Of a stretch of DNA of 64,000 nt, positions 63,290 to 64,000 are shown one piece after another (the first letter of the stretch is position 1; the number at the start of each line of letters is the position of its first letter). The translations under genes were made by a program, and so were the position numbers. The stretch covers positions 19,764,691-19,828,690 of the forward strand of contig JABAKD010000023.1 of assembly GCA_012845835.1 (NCBI GenBank), written 5' to 3'. The notes under the pieces were generated by a model. That model ran no database searches. It worked only from the letters and a program-made list of their open reading frames with translations, and was not told the DNA's origin. Origin of the DNA: Undaria pinnatifida (taxonomy: Eukaryota > Sar > Phaeophyceae > Laminariales > Alariaceae).

Positions 63290-63790
63290 GCACTAGCGAT
63301 TTTTGGGTTGGTGATTAGGACGCCCTCGCCCGGCCGATACGGGCCAAGCCGCGACAGAACTCGGCAGCCCCCCACCTCTCTGAGTCAAAGAGACTCGTCC
63401 CTTGCTGCACTTTCAGCGTTGGCAAGAACTTTGCAGTCGTGGATATGGCGCCTGAGGAGGCTCATCAACGTAGAAAGCTTGGTTCGAATCTCATTGTGTG
63501 GACGAAAATGTAAGCTAATTTCTCTCCTATATATCAATACGCGCCGTACCCTATGTGCTGGCATTGTTTTGGGTTTACTTTGCGTGCCACCGCCCATTGG
63601 GACGCCAGCTTCCACCACCCTCGCTCGGTCAATACGCGCCAAACCGCGACGACACTCGGCAGCCCCAACCTCTAGGAGTCGAGGAAACTCATCTCCTACT
63701 GGGCGTTCGACCTTGGCAGGATCTTTGAGGCTGTGGTCGCGGCGTCTGCGCAGATTCATCGATTCTGAAGAATATGGGTTGTGGCGTCTG
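63290..63790 (-). repeat. Duplicated ~200-bp block; weak candidate for an eIF2B-beta N-terminal exon
   Basis: 63290-63480 and 63600-63790 are diverged direct copies (GGACGCC..C...C, CGGCAGCCCC[CA]ACCTCT, GAGGCTCATCAACGT-like). On the minus strand the copies read around LRRHIHDCKVLANAE and LRRRRDHSLKDPAKVE, then EVGG or EVGAAECRRGLARI. This loosely recalls the N-terminal LRRR...A...L..VG..L pattern of eIF2B-beta, and exon echoes are typical of this gene. The frames are broken or uncertain, so this is a suggestion only. Confidence 0.3.
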
Positions 63791-63839
63791 GGGACGATCC
63801 TCTCGCAAATCCACGGGTCAAGTACTGATACGTAAGCAT

Positions 63840-64000
63840 GCATGTTCTTACGTGAACCGCAACATGTAACCGCTATCGGGAAACTCGCCGAGTACAAGGC
63901 ATTATCCACTCTGTTTTGTCTCCTTTTGATTGATGTAGGTCCATCTACCGAGCCGGGAGTTGAAGCAGTGCTTTCCCCCGGGCTCCTGCTGAGATCAGGA
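63840..64000. other. Nothing recognised
   Basis: Right end of the window; no motif or repeat identified. Confidence 0.4.

Noticed and set aside
62711-63835. A 374-codon plus-strand ORF, the second-longest open frame family in the window
   Set aside because: It runs through a Val-rich TTG microsatellite and CAGCAG-type simple repeat, has no recognisable domain and crosses both copies of a diverged duplication. Low stop density follows from the repeat composition.

Overview
This is eukaryotic nuclear DNA dominated by transposable elements. It has introns with GT/GC...AG splice sites, nested LTR retrotransposons, several kinds of terminal-inverted-repeat (TIR) element, satellites and long poly-G/C tracts. 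The Ty3/gypsy and Ty1/copia polyprotein fragments resemble those I associate with stramenopiles, most likely a brown alga such as Ectocarpus; that is an inference, not a demonstrated assignment.

The main result is that one host gene appears to organise the window. Five exons on the minus strand encode, in order and all in phase 0 after the first, the C-terminal ~200 residues of translation initiation factor eIF2B subunit beta: exon A 58142-58271, B 57666-57755, C 55991-56116, D 36312-36413 and E 14767-14925 (with the stop). Introns C-D (~19.6 kb) and D-E (~21.4 kb) are packed with mobile elements. Exons C, D and E are accompanied by diverged 'echo' copies of themselves, mostly just downstream, and are preceded on the coding strand by C-rich or poly-C tracts. 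The N-terminal exons were not securely found; a duplicated block at 63.29-63.79 kb is a weak candidate.

Layout. 1-10 kb: a decayed minus-strand Ty3/gypsy element whose integrase is split by a 5.7-kb copia element (2313-8042) with two LTRs and a near-perfect 5-bp target duplication. 10-14.7 kb: sequence with no recognisable gene, then echoes of exon E and a 342-bp tandem repeat. 14.8-16 kb: exon E and echoes of exon D. 16.0-34.6 kb: three-level nesting. An old LTR pair (16007 and 34126, target duplication CCGGG) splits an exon-D echo; inside it lies a second copia element (about 21.2-30.6 kb), whose integrase is split by a third, apparently non-autonomous LTR element (23992-28393).

34.6-44 kb: a 66-bp telomere-like repeat array, exon D, a 3.5-kb element with ~310-bp inverted ends, and a ~260-bp tandem array interrupted by a 786-bp TIR element. 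44-50 kb: a deleted gypsy element, a PIF/Harbinger transposase fragment that has lost its first catalytic Asp, and a 1,424-bp Mutator-like element with 184-bp, ~99% identical TIRs and a 9-bp target duplication. 49.7-52 kb: a satellite-like array with higher-order structure. 52.2-54.1 kb: a broken Myb/SANT-like gene. 55.4-58.3 kb: exons C, B and A. 58.6-61.0 kb: another long-TIR element with a TTAA-flanked MITE inside. 61-64 kb: dispersed and tandem repeats.

All recognisable transposon proteins are broken, so most elements look immobile. The Mutator-like element looks youngest.
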